Positions 50,512 through 58,770 of a stretch of 64,000 nucleotides of DNA are shown in pieces (positions within the stretch are counted from its first letter, which is position 1; every line of letters starts with the position of its first letter). The notes below the pieces were generated by a model that saw only the letters and a list, made by a program, of their open reading frames with translations, was not told where the DNA came from and did not search any database. Source of the stretch: Rhizobiaceae bacterium (GTDB lineage Bacteria > Pseudomonadota > Alphaproteobacteria > Rhizobiales > Rhizobiaceae). Position numbers and translations under genes: made by a program. The stretch spans positions 25,454-89,453 of the forward strand of contig CAJPFN010000037.1 in the NCBI GenBank assembly GCA_905339215.1, given 5' to 3'.

Positions 50512-51132
50512 ATGACAACCACCCCCGAACCGGCCCGCCGCGACACCGACCATCGCCGCACGGAAATCGCCGCGGCCGCGCGCGCGCTCATCGCCGAGCG
50601 CGGCTTCGAGGGTCTGCGCACCCGCGACATCGCCGAGCGCGTCGGCATCAACATCGCCACGCTGCACTACCACGTGCCGTCGAAGGAGGCGCTCGTCGAG
50701 CTCGTCGCCCAGTCGCTGCGCGACGAATTCAAGGCCCAGCACCTGCGCCGTTCGCGCGACGGCCTGGCCGCGCTGGAGGTCCTGCGCCTGGAGTTTGCCG
50801 ACTTCCGCGAGACGCTCGCCGGCCGCGAGGCCTTCGTCGTCATGTCGGAACTGTCCGAGCGCGCCCGCCGCGACCCGAAGGTGGCCGCCGTGATGCAGCC
50901 GCTACAGGCGTTCTGGCACGGGCAGATCGCGGAAATCCTCGCGCGCGGCCGCGCCGACGGCAGCTTCCGCGCCGACCTCGACCCGGCGGCCGCCGCCTCG
51001 ATGGTGATCGGCGGCATGATCGCCTCACAGCGTTCGCCCGGCGACAACCTCGTCAATTTCGACCGCGTCGCCGCCGAACTGGAGCGCGCCGTCAGGAATC
51101 CCGCCCCCCAGCATTCAGGACTTCTCCCATGA
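50512..51132 (+). CDS. TetR/AcrR-family transcriptional regulator
   Basis: 206 aa from ATG 50512. HTH: RTEIAAAARALIAERGFEGL RTRDIAERVGINIATLHYHV PSKEALV. C-terminal ligand-binding domain of about 130 residues. First gene of an operon with the MFS exporter (ATGA overlap), so it likely represses both from the double operator upstream and is released by a substrate of the pump. Confidence 0.92.
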   Translation: MTTTPEPARRDTDHRRTEIAAAARALIAERGFEGLRTRDIAERVGINIATLHYHVPSKEALVELVAQSLRDEFKAQHLRRSRDGLAALEVLRLEFADFRETLAGREAFVVMSELSERARRDPKVAAVMQPLQAFWHGQIAEILARGRADGSFRADLDPAAAASMVIGGMIASQRSPGDNLVNFDRVAAELERAVRNPAPQHSGLLP

Positions 51133-52631
51133 CCCCTCCCCCTTCCGCCGCCGACGCCTATCCGCGTCGCTGGTTCGCGCTCGGCATCCTGCTGCTCGCC
51201 GGCTTCATGAACCTCGTCGACGTCTCCATCGTCAACGTCGCGCTGCCGCGCATGCAGGCCGGCATGGGCGCCACCAGCGCCCAGATCGAATGGGTGGCGG
51301 CGGCCTACGTGCTTGCTTTCGCGCTCGGCCTGTTGCCCTTCGGCCGGCTCGGCGACCGCATCGGCCGCAAGCCGATGTTCATCGCCGGCGTCGCCGGCTT
51401 CACCCTGTTCTCGCTCCTGTGCGGCGTCGCCCCGACGATGAACACGCTGATTGCCGCCCGCGTGCTGCAGGGTTTTGCCGGTGCCGCGATGATGCCGCAG
51501 GTGCTGGCGCTCGCCCAGGTCATGTTCCCGCCGAAGGAGCGCGCGCTCGCCTTCTCGCTGTTCGGCCTCTCCGCCGGCCTCGCCTCGGTCGCCGGGCCGC
51601 TGACGGGTGGCCTTCTCATCGAAGGCGACCTGTTCGGGCTCGACTGGCGGCCGATCTTCCTCGTCAACATCCCGATCGGCCTGTTCACCATCGCCGCCGC
51701 CATGGCCGCAGTGCCCGCCACGAAGCCGCATCCCGACATGAAGAACGACTGGGGCGGCATGGCGATCGCCGGCCTGTCGGTGTTCCTGCTCGTCTTCCCG
51801 CTGATCGAGGGCCACACGCTCGGCTGGCCGGGCTGGACCTTCGCCATGATCGCGGCGTCGCTTCTCGGCTTCGTCGCCTTCTTCCTCCACGAGCGCCGGC
51901 AGGCCCGGCGCGGCGCCAGCGAACTTCTACCAGTCGCGCTTCTGACAAACGGCAGCTTCCTCCTCGGCTCGACGATGACCATCGTCTTCTTCTCCGGGGT
52001 CTCCGGCTTCTTCCTGGTCCTCGCCGTCTTCCTGCAGAGCGGCTTCGGCTTCTCGCCGCTCGAATCAGGCCTTACGACGACGCCGTTCCCGGTCGGCGTG
52101 CTGATTGCCTCGATCGCTTCGGGCCGGCTCGGCACGCGTTGGCCGCGCCGACGCATCGCCGTCGGCGCGCTGTCTCTCGTCGTCGGCATGGCCGTCCTGC
52201 GCTTCGTCGTGTCCGGCACGGGCGATGCCGTCGACCACTGGGACCTCGTCGCGCCGCTGGCGCTGTGCGGCTTTGGCCTCGGCGTGGGCATCTCGCCGAT
52301 GTTCCAGACGGTTCTCTCGACCGTACCGCCGCGCGACGCCGGGTCGGGTTCGGGCGCGCTCCAGTCCTTCCAGCAGATCGGCAGCGCGGTCGGCATCGCC
52401 ATCACCGGCCAGATCTTCTTTTCGACCCTCTCCGGTCAGTTCGCCGCGGGGTCGATGCCCCATCCGGCCTTCATCAACAGCCTCGAGGCGGCGCTGCTCT
52501 ACGAAATGCTTGCGTTCCTCGTCGTGGCGGGGCTTGTGCTCGTCATGAAGGCGCTGCCCGCGCCGGGCAAGGCGGCACACGGCGCGCCGGCCGGTCCTCG
52601 CGCCGCCGAACCCGTCACTGCCGACATCTGA
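51129..52631 (+). CDS. MFS drug:proton exporter (DHA2, 14-TM)
   Basis: 500 aa from ATG 51129, overlapping the tetR stop. DHA2 signatures: MNLVDVSIVNVALPRMQAGM (TM1), LGRLGDRIGRKP-type loop (FGRLGDRIGRKPMFIAG), motif C-like GLASVAGPLTGGLL, WRPIFLVNIPIG. Fourteen hydrophobic segments. Inner-membrane multidrug or toxic-compound efflux. Substrate unknown. Confidence 0.92.
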   Translation: MTPPPSAADAYPRRWFALGILLLAGFMNLVDVSIVNVALPRMQAGMGATSAQIEWVAAAYVLAFALGLLPFGRLGDRIGRKPMFIAGVAGFTLFSLLCGVAPTMNTLIAARVLQGFAGAAMMPQVLALAQVMFPPKERALAFSLFGLSAGLASVAGPLTGGLLIEGDLFGLDWRPIFLVNIPIGLFTIAAAMAAVPATKPHPDMKNDWGGMAIAGLSVFLLVFPLIEGHTLGWPGWTFAMIAASLLGFVAFFLHERRQARRGASELLPVALLTNGSFLLGSTMTIVFFSGVSGFFLVLAVFLQSGFGFSPLESGLTTTPFPVGVLIASIASGRLGTRWPRRRIAVGALSLVVGMAVLRFVVSGTGDAVDHWDLVAPLALCGFGLGVGISPMFQTVLSTVPPRDAGSGSGALQSFQQIGSAVGIAITGQIFFSTLSGQFAAGSMPHPAFINSLEAALLYEMLAFLVVAGLVLVMKALPAPGKAAHGAPAGPRAAEPVTADI

Positions 52632-52641
52632 AGGAAAACGC

Positions 52642-53025
52642 ATGCTGCTCGTCGAAACCTATCTCGACAAGTCTCCCATCCAGGGCATCGGTCTCTATTC
52701 CCGCCAGCCCATCGCCAGGGGAACCTTGATCTGGCGGCTCGACGAGCGCTTCGACCGGCTGATCCCGGTCGAGCTCTGGGAAGCGCAGGATGGCGCGGTC
52801 AAATCCTATCTCGACCGCTACTGCTATCCACGGCGCAAGGACCCGCGCTTCATCGTCTTCGAGGCCGACGACGCGCGCTACATGAACCACGCCGACGATC
52901 CGAACACCGACTTCTCCGACGGCGACGTCGCCTACGCCGTGAAGGACATCGCCGCCGGCGAGGAGATCACCTGCAACTACAACGTCTTCTTCGAGGACGG
53001 CTTCGAGTTCCTCGGCGACCGCTGA
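52642..53025 (+). CDS. SET-domain protein (lysine methyltransferase-like)
   Basis: 127 aa. Compact SET domain: GIGLYSRQPIARGTLIWRLD, the SAM-binding RYMNHADDPNTDF (NHxxxPN), and AAGEEITCNYNVFFED (GEE.T..Y). Begins 10 nt after the MFS stop, so it is probably in the tetR-MFS operon. Bacterial SET proteins of this size methylate protein lysines in some species; the target here is unknown. Confidence 0.87.
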   Translation: MLLVETYLDKSPIQGIGLYSRQPIARGTLIWRLDERFDRLIPVELWEAQDGAVKSYLDRYCYPRRKDPRFIVFEADDARYMNHADDPNTDFSDGDVAYAVKDIAAGEEITCNYNVFFEDGFEFLGDR

Positions 53026-53279
53026 ACGGGAAGGCGGATCAATAGCTCGCCTTTGTCCTCACAGCGCGGTTCCGGCGCATTGGGCGGAGCCGAGCGCGCG
53101 ACCGAGCACGACGCGGTGGAGAGGATGGGGCCCGTGGCAATGCGCGCGGACGCGGGCGGGACAAAACGCCGTTTGCCAAACTTCCCTAGCGTCAATAAGG
53201 TCGAGCTGCGCGGTCGTATTGCCCGGCAGTCATATCGCGCATTCGCACCGCCGACAGCGCGGTGCCTTGGGAGGTCAGT

Positions 53280-53780
53280 ATGCGACGGCATACCCGTTTC
53301 TATGGCCTGATCGCCTTTTTCCTTGCCGTGTTCGCGTCAGCGACCGGGGCCAGGGCTCAGGAATGGCGCGAATACACCGCCGCCGACTACGGATTTTCCA
53401 TGCTGATTCCGGCGGGAACCAAGATGGCGACGCGGGAGTTCGGTGGCGGCTGGGGTGGCCTCGTCGGCGAACATGAGGGCACCTCGGTCATTGGCGTCGC
53501 CAAGCTGGGCACCCAGGAACAGGCCGCCGACATCGAGGCATTCGGGGTCAGCGTGACCGGCATTCCGGCGGCGCGTTGGACCCTGATCGACGAAGGCGCC
53601 GGCAACGGCTGGAAGTGGTATCGCACCGTCAGCGCAAAAGAAGGGTCGAAGCAGGTCTTCGGCGGCTATGGCGTCGGGCCGCGCGGCAGCTACCTGCTCA
53701 TCCTGGTCACTACGCCGGAGGATTTTGGCGCCTACCGGTCGGATTTCGACGCCTGGTACGAAAGCATCAAGCTGTTCTGA
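53280..53780 (+). CDS. Secreted hypothetical protein
   Basis: 166 aa from ATG 53280, just after AGGTCAGT. Signal peptide ending ASATGARA, then WREYTAADYGFSMLIPAGTK, GGGWGGLVGEHEGTSVIGVA and GPRGSYLLILVTTPEDF. A small periplasmic domain seen in secreted proteins of unknown function. The 254-nt gap before it shows no gene. Confidence 0.72.
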   Translation: MRRHTRFYGLIAFFLAVFASATGARAQEWREYTAADYGFSMLIPAGTKMATREFGGGWGGLVGEHEGTSVIGVAKLGTQEQAADIEAFGVSVTGIPAARWTLIDEGAGNGWKWYRTVSAKEGSKQVFGGYGVGPRGSYLLILVTTPEDFGAYRSDFDAWYESIKLF

Positions 53781-53803
53781 GCATATGCCCGGTTCGCGCC
53801 GCG

Positions 53804-54754
53804 CTACGACGCCGGCTTCGCCGCCGCCGGGTAGCCGTTCGGCCGCGGCGGCACCGCCTTCAGATAGGCGGCGATCGCGGCGCGGTCTTCCGGGGCGAGC
53901 AGCGCGGTGTTCTTGATCACTTCCGCCATGGCGCCGCCCGCCGAATCGAAGTCCGGCGTGAAGCCGCTTTCGAGGAAGAAGGCGATCTCCTCGGCCGACC
54001 AGGCGCCGATGCCGCCGTCACCGGACGTGATGTTGGGAATGTTGCCGGTCCCCTCCGCGGCGACCGCGCCGGCCAGCCATTCGCCCTTCTTCACGCCGCC
54101 CGAGAGGTCGCGCGGCGTGTGGCACTCGCCGCAATGGCCCGGACCCTCGACGAGGTAGCGCCCGCGGCGGACCGCTTCGGACGCGTCGTCGGCCAGCGTG
54201 ATCACCGGCTCGCCGCCGAGGTGCAGCAACTTCCACAGGCCAAGCCCGCGGCGGATGTTGAAGGGGAAGCCGAGCCGGTGGTCGGGTGCGGCGCCGGCGA
54301 TCGCCGGCAGCGTCTTCATGTAGCTGTAGAGGTCGGCGACGTCGCCCGGCGCCATGCGCGCATACGAGGAATAGGGGAAGGCCGGATAATAGTGCTCGCT
54401 CCCGGGCGAGACGCCGCGCAACATGGCGTTGGCGAAGTCTTCCAACGACCACAGCCCGATGCCGTCGCGCGGATCCTGGGAGATGTTGGGCGCCACGAAC
54501 GTGCCGAACGGCGTGTTGAGCTCGACGCCGCCGACGAGCTGCAACCGCGCCGCGCCCTCCGACTTCGGTCTGGCGTGGCAGGACGAGCAGCCGCCGGCGT
54601 TAAAGACCTTCTCGCCGCGCGCGGAATCGCCTGTCCCGAGCGCGGCGATCTCGCCGCCGTCCAGCGGATGGGGCGTCGTCAGCAGCCAGAACGCTGCTCC
54701 CCCCGCGACGGCGAGGAGGATTGCAGCGGCGCTGACCCTTCCGACGAGCCCCAT
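53804..54754 (-). CDS. Diheme c-type cytochrome
   Basis: 316 aa. N-terminal signal/anchor helix (VSAAAILLAVAGGAAFWLL), then two cytochrome c domains: heme motifs CSSCHARP (about residue 56) and CGECHTPRD (about 208). Met-ligand regions YSSYARMAPGDVADLYSYMK and GGAMAEVIKNTALL are typical of cytochrome subunits of periplasmic dehydrogenases. No dehydrogenase neighbour is seen. Transcribed 9 nt after the cytochrome c' gene; needs the Ccm system. Confidence 0.9.
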   Translation of the reverse strand: MGLVGRVSAAAILLAVAGGAAFWLLTTPHPLDGGEIAALGTGDSARGEKVFNAGGCSSCHARPKSEGAARLQLVGGVELNTPFGTFVAPNISQDPRDGIGLWSLEDFANAMLRGVSPGSEHYYPAFPYSSYARMAPGDVADLYSYMKTLPAIAGAAPDHRLGFPFNIRRGLGLWKLLHLGGEPVITLADDASEAVRRGRYLVEGPGHCGECHTPRDLSGGVKKGEWLAGAVAAEGTGNIPNITSGDGGIGAWSAEEIAFFLESGFTPDFDSAGGAMAEVIKNTALLAPEDRAAIAAYLKAVPPRPNGYPAAAKPAS

Positions 54755-54763
54755 GCGCGCCGA

Positions 54764-55201
54764 TCAGCTCTGCGGGAGCCTATAGGTCTGGTGGCAGGTG
54801 CCGCAGTTCGAGGCGATGGCGCCGAACTGCGCCTTGAAGGCGTCGAGATCCTGCGGCGGCGCGGCGATGGCAGCGTCGACATCGGCTTCGAACTTCGCCT
54901 CGACCGCCTTGAAGCCGGCCATGTCTTCCCAGATCTTCGGCGAGGCCTTGGTGTCGCCGGTGTCGCTGCCGGCGGGGAAGAGGGCGTCGGCGTCGAACTT
55001 GTCGCCGTTCGCCGCGAGGCCCTGGAGAGCGGCGAGAACGGCCGCCGCGTCGAAAGGCTTCTCGCCCTTCGCCACCGGCGCCAGCTGGCCGACGAGGCCA
55101 CCGCGTTCCTTCATCAGCGCCTTGCGGTCGGCGATCGGGTCGGCGACGGCCGCGCCCGAGACGAGCGCGACGGCCGAGATTGCGAGTATCAGTCGTTTCA
55201 T
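54764..55201 (-). CDS. Cytochrome c'
   Basis: 145 aa. Signal peptide (LILAISAVALVSGAAVA), four-helix bundle, C-terminal heme motif CGTCHQTYR, the hallmark of cytochrome c' (class II). The early ADPIADRKALMKERGG is typical. In other bacteria it binds NO or acts in electron transfer. First gene of a two-cytochrome operon next to SOD. Confidence 0.92.
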   Translation of the reverse strand: MKRLILAISAVALVSGAAVADPIADRKALMKERGGLVGQLAPVAKGEKPFDAAAVLAALQGLAANGDKFDADALFPAGSDTGDTKASPKIWEDMAGFKAVEAKFEADVDAAIAAPPQDLDAFKAQFGAIASNCGTCHQTYRLPQS

Positions 55202-55315
55202 GAAGTCCCTCCGGGGTGCATTGAATGCTGCACGAGAACCAACGCCATCGTGGCGGAAATCATCCCGCCCTGCCCTTCACGGTTGCGTGAAACCGAACGC
55301 TGTTTGCGAAAATGC

Positions 55316-55342
55316 GGAAACCCCGGCGCGGCCGGGGTTTCC
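55316..55342 (-). terminator. Intrinsic terminator after sodB
   Basis: Perfect 12-bp stem GGAAACCCCGGC / GCCGGGGTTTCC with a 3-nt loop, 30 nt beyond the SOD stop. On the minus strand it is followed by a T-rich stretch (GCATTTTCGC). Confidence 0.8.
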
Positions 55343-55371
55343 GTCGGTGCGATCGAGGCGGCGCGGGCCCG

Positions 55372-55974
55372 TCAGCCCTTCGCCTTCTCGTACATCTCCA
55401 GCACGTAGTCCCAGTTGATCAGGCTGTCGACGAAGGCTTCCAGGTATTTCGGCCGGGCGTTGCGGTAATCGATGTAGTAGGAGTGCTCCCACACGTCGAC
55501 GCCGAGGATCGGCGACGCGCCGTGCACCAGCGGGTTCTCGCCGTTCGGCGTCTTCGAGATGGCGAGCTTGCCGTCCTTCACCGACAGCCAGGCCCAGCCC
55601 GAGCCGAACTGGGTGACGCCGGCGTTGATGAAGTCGGCGCGGAACTTGTCGTAGCCGCCGAGGTCGGCGTCGATCGCCTTCGCCAGCGCGCCCGGCAGCT
55701 TGGTGCCGCCGCCGCCCTTCTTCATCCACTTCCAGAAGTGGATGTGGTTGTAGTGCTGACCGGCGTTGTTGAACAGGCCGGCATTCTTGCCGAATGACTG
55801 CTTGACGATCTCCTCGAGCGAAAGCCCGTCCATGCCGGCTTCCGCGGCGAGCCTGTTGCCGTTGTCGACATAGGCCTTGTGGTGCTTGTCGTGATGGTAT
55901 TCGAGCGTCTCCTTCGACATGAAGGGCTGCAGCGCCTCGTAGTCGTAGGGGAGTTCAGGCAGTGTGAAAGCCAT
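55372..55974 (-). CDS. sodB: Superoxide dismutase (Fe/Mn family, Fe-type)
   Basis: 200 aa. Metal ligands His27 (LEYHHDKHHKAYVDN), His77 (AGQHYNHIHFWKWM), Asp160 and His164 in DVWEHSYYIDY, the family signature. FGSGWAWL and PYDYEALQPFMS are also typical. Cytoplasmic dismutation of superoxide. The residues beside the signature fit Fe or cambialistic enzymes, but the metal is not certain from sequence. Ends in an intrinsic terminator. Confidence 0.95.
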   Translation of the reverse strand: MAFTLPELPYDYEALQPFMSKETLEYHHDKHHKAYVDNGNRLAAEAGMDGLSLEEIVKQSFGKNAGLFNNAGQHYNHIHFWKWMKKGGGGTKLPGALAKAIDADLGGYDKFRADFINAGVTQFGSGWAWLSVKDGKLAISKTPNGENPLVHGASPILGVDVWEHSYYIDYRNARPKYLEAFVDSLINWDYVLEMYEKAKG

Positions 55975-56081
55975 GGATCATGCTCCTTCTTGGCATTGGA
56001 CGGGCGGGGGGTGCCCGGGAAAACGGCGATGCGCCGGCAGCCGGCAGTCAGGCCGCTGCGCACGGGGACAAATCTAGTGCC

Positions 56082-56960
56082 TTACCGGGCGGAAGTCGAA
56101 TGCGCCCAGTCCCAGTAGAGCTGTCGCGCCTTCTTGGCGACCGGGCCGGGCTGCAGGTTGCGCTCCTCGATGCGCGTCACCGGCACGACCTTGGAATGGT
56201 TGCCGGTCGAGAAGATCTCGTCGGCCTCGAGGAACTCGCGCACGGTCAGTGCCTTCTCGACCACGTCGATGCCTTCCTCGGCGAGCAGCGAAATCGTGCG
56301 CGCCCTTGTGATGCCCGACAGGAACGTGCCGTTGGCGCCCGGCGTGTAGACCTGGCCGTCCTTGACCATGAAGATGTTGGACGACCCCGTCTCGGCGACG
56401 TTGCCAAGCATGTCCAGCACCAGCGCGTTGTCGAAGCCGCGCATCTTCGCCTCGATGATGGCGCGGCCGTTGTTCGGATAGAGGCAGCCCGCCTTGGCGT
56501 TGGTCGGCATGGTCTCGATGGTCGGCCGGCGGAACGGCGACACCGTCACCGAAAACCCGCTCGGCGCGATCATCGGCGATTCGTACAGGCACAGGCAGAA
56601 GCGGGTCGACGCCGGGTCGGCGGGCACGCCCATGTAGCCGCCGTGCTCGGCCCAGTACATCGGGCGGATGTAGACGGCCGTCTTGCCGTCGAACTTCTTC
56701 AGGCCTTCCCAGGTCAGGTCGACGATGTCGGCGGGGGTGCGCGTCGGGTCGAGGCCGAGCGCGATCGCCGAGGAATTGACGCGGCGGGCGTGTTGGTCGA
56801 GGTCCGGCGCCACCCCTTCGAACCAGCGGGCGCCGTCGAAGACGCTCGAGCCCAGCCACATGGCGTGCGAGCGCGGGCCGACGATCGCCACGTTACCCTC
56901 GTACCAGTCGCCGTCGACGAAGGTCCACGTCGTGGACAGGGCGGGCACCGCAAGCGTCAT
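56082..56960 (-). CDS. ilvE: Branched-chain amino acid aminotransferase
   Basis: 292 aa from ATG 56960. PLP fold type IV: catalytic Lys156 in TNAKAGCLYPNNGRAIIEAK, GNVAETGSSNIFMVKDGQVY, FLSGITRARTISLLAEEGID. Transfers the amino group between glutamate and branched-chain 2-oxo acids. A D-amino-acid aminotransferase-like specificity cannot be excluded. Single gene, leftward. Confidence 0.88.
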   Translation of the reverse strand: MTLAVPALSTTWTFVDGDWYEGNVAIVGPRSHAMWLGSSVFDGARWFEGVAPDLDQHARRVNSSAIALGLDPTRTPADIVDLTWEGLKKFDGKTAVYIRPMYWAEHGGYMGVPADPASTRFCLCLYESPMIAPSGFSVTVSPFRRPTIETMPTNAKAGCLYPNNGRAIIEAKMRGFDNALVLDMLGNVAETGSSNIFMVKDGQVYTPGANGTFLSGITRARTISLLAEEGIDVVEKALTVREFLEADEIFSTGNHSKVVPVTRIEERNLQPGPVAKKARQLYWDWAHSTSAR

Positions 56961-57118
56961 GTCAGTCTCCCTCGGATAGTCCGGAGCCATGCAAGAATAC
57001 CTTCCGCCGGCGTCCGTCAACCGGCTAATGCGCGGGAATCGCTGATGCCAGGGCGCGACAGCGACGTCGCTTGACGGGGCGGCCGCATTCGCGGACCCTC
57101 TCGCGACGAGAGGGACCG

Positions 57119-57781
57119 ATGCGCCATTCCGCCTATGTCTTCGACGCCTACGGGACGCTGTTCGACGTCCATGCCGCGGTGCGGCGCCACGCCGAGCGGA
57201 TCGGCCCCGACGGGCAGCTGTTCTCCGAGATCTGGCGGGCCAAGCAGCTCGAATATTCGTGGACACGCACGCTGATGGGCGCCTACCAGGATTTCTGGCA
57301 ATTGACAGAGCAGGCCCTCGACTTCGCCTTCGCCCGGGTGCCGAGTGCGGACCGGTCGCTGCGCGCCGACCTGCTCGACGCCTACTGGCATCTCGACTGC
57401 TACCCGGAAGTGCCCTCGGTGCTGCGGGCGCTCAAGGCGGACGGGGCGCGGATTGCCATCCTCTCCAACGGCTCGCCGGCCATGCTCGACGCCGCGGTCC
57501 GCTCGGCAGCGCTCGACCAGGTCCTCGACGAGGTCTTTTCCGTCGACGCCGTGCGCCGCTTCAAGACCGATCCGGCCGTCTACGACATGGTAGCGACCCG
57601 CTGGCGGCTCTATCCCGACGCCGTTTCTTTCCAGTCGTCCAACCGCTGGGACGTCGCCGGCGCGGCGCGCTTCGGCTTCCGCACGGTGTGGATCAACCGG
57701 GCGAACCAGCCGGACGAGTATCTCGACCTCAGGCCCGACGTCATCCTGCCCTCGCTCGAAGGGCTGATCGCGGCCGGCTGA
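57119..57781 (+). CDS. (S)-2-haloacid dehalogenase (HAD type II)
   Basis: 220 aa from ATG 57119, after a purine-rich leader. Nucleophile Asp9 in YVFDAYGTLFDVHA, motif II ILSNGSPAML, Lys in RRFKTDPAVYDM, and SSNRWDVAGAARFGFRTVWI NRANQPDEYL, which together define the L-2-haloacid dehalogenase branch. Hydrolyses short 2-haloalkanoates. A perfect 26-nt palindrome follows the stop. Confidence 0.9.
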   Translation: MRHSAYVFDAYGTLFDVHAAVRRHAERIGPDGQLFSEIWRAKQLEYSWTRTLMGAYQDFWQLTEQALDFAFARVPSADRSLRADLLDAYWHLDCYPEVPSVLRALKADGARIAILSNGSPAMLDAAVRSAALDQVLDEVFSVDAVRRFKTDPAVYDMVATRWRLYPDAVSFQSSNRWDVAGAARFGFRTVWINRANQPDEYLDLRPDVILPSLEGLIAAG

Positions 57782-57782
57782 G

Positions 57783-57808
57783 GTCCTGTTGCCGATCGGC
57801 AACAGGAC
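57783..57808. repeat. Perfect 26-nt palindrome after the dehalogenase gene
   Basis: GTCCTGTTGCCGA followed by its exact inverse, 1 nt after the stop codon. No T-run follows, so either a weak terminator hairpin or a dyad protein-binding site. Confidence 0.6.
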
Positions 57809-57948
57809 GCGACTGCCACATGGCCGCCCATCTTTCTTCACCCTCAGGCCGAATTCGGAACCCCCTCTGCGGTCCGCGCATTGGGAGGGTTGCGCCTGCC
57901 GGTGCGTCGCCGCCGGCAGTTCACCTGACGCAAGAAAAACGGACCGAC

Positions 57949-58674
57949 ATGACCTCAGAAACGCCCATCGCCGATCCCCTCACCCGGCGCCGCTTCCTCG
58001 GCCTCTCCGCTGCCGGCGTCTCGGCCGCGGTCCTGTCCGCCTGCACCACCGTCCGCCAGGAAGAGGCGCCGCCCGCGCTGCCGCGGGTCAGCGTCGATTC
58101 GGCCTTCGGCGGCTATGCCGCCATGTACGCGGCGCGCGAGGACGGCGGCTTCATGCTCCCGGCGATCCCGATCGACAAGATGGACCGGCGCTACCTGCGC
58201 CAGATCGTCCCCGACCCGACCGGCGAGCGGCCGGGCACCATCGTCGTCGACACGTCGATGCACTACCTCTACCTCGTCCGCGAAGGCGGCGAGGCGATCC
58301 GCTACGGCGTCGGGCTGGGGCGGGCCGGCTTCGAATGGGCCGGCCGCGCCATCATCCAGTGGAAGCAGGCCTGGCCGAAGTGGACGCCGCCGGACGAGAT
58401 GATCGGCCGGCAGCCGGAGCTCGCCAAATACAGCGCCGCCAATGGCGGCATGCCGCCCGGCCTCGACAACCCGCTCGGCGCCCGCGCTCTCTACATCTTC
58501 CAGGATGGTGAGGACACGCTCTACCGCCTGCACGGTTCACCGGAATGGTGGTCGATCGGCAAGTCGGTCTCTTCGGGATGCGTGCGCCTGCTCAACCAGG
58601 ACATCATCGACCTCTACGAGCGCGTGCCCAACAAGACGCCGATCCTGGTGACGTCGGGGCTGGCGGTTTCCTGA
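57949..58674 (+). CDS. L,D-transpeptidase (YkuD/ErfK family)
   Basis: 241 aa from ATG 57949. Twin-arginine-like/lipoprotein signal TRRRFLGLSAAGVSAAVLSAC with a lipobox Cys. YkuD domain: TIVVDTSMHYLYLV, His195 in RLHGSPEWWSIG, catalytic Cys211 in KSVSSGCVRLLNQDI. Forms 3-3 cross-links or anchors proteins to peptidoglycan. Normal length; single gene. Confidence 0.93.
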   Translation: MTSETPIADPLTRRRFLGLSAAGVSAAVLSACTTVRQEEAPPALPRVSVDSAFGGYAAMYAAREDGGFMLPAIPIDKMDRRYLRQIVPDPTGERPGTIVVDTSMHYLYLVREGGEAIRYGVGLGRAGFEWAGRAIIQWKQAWPKWTPPDEMIGRQPELAKYSAANGGMPPGLDNPLGARALYIFQDGEDTLYRLHGSPEWWSIGKSVSSGCVRLLNQDIIDLYERVPNKTPILVTSGLAVS

Positions 58675-58770
58675 CCGGGCCGGGTGTTGTTCCAACAGTT
58701 CGGCGCGATCTGGAACCGGACTGTTGTAACTTGCGTCCCTGCTGGAGCTGCGTGGGCGCCTCTTCGCCGC

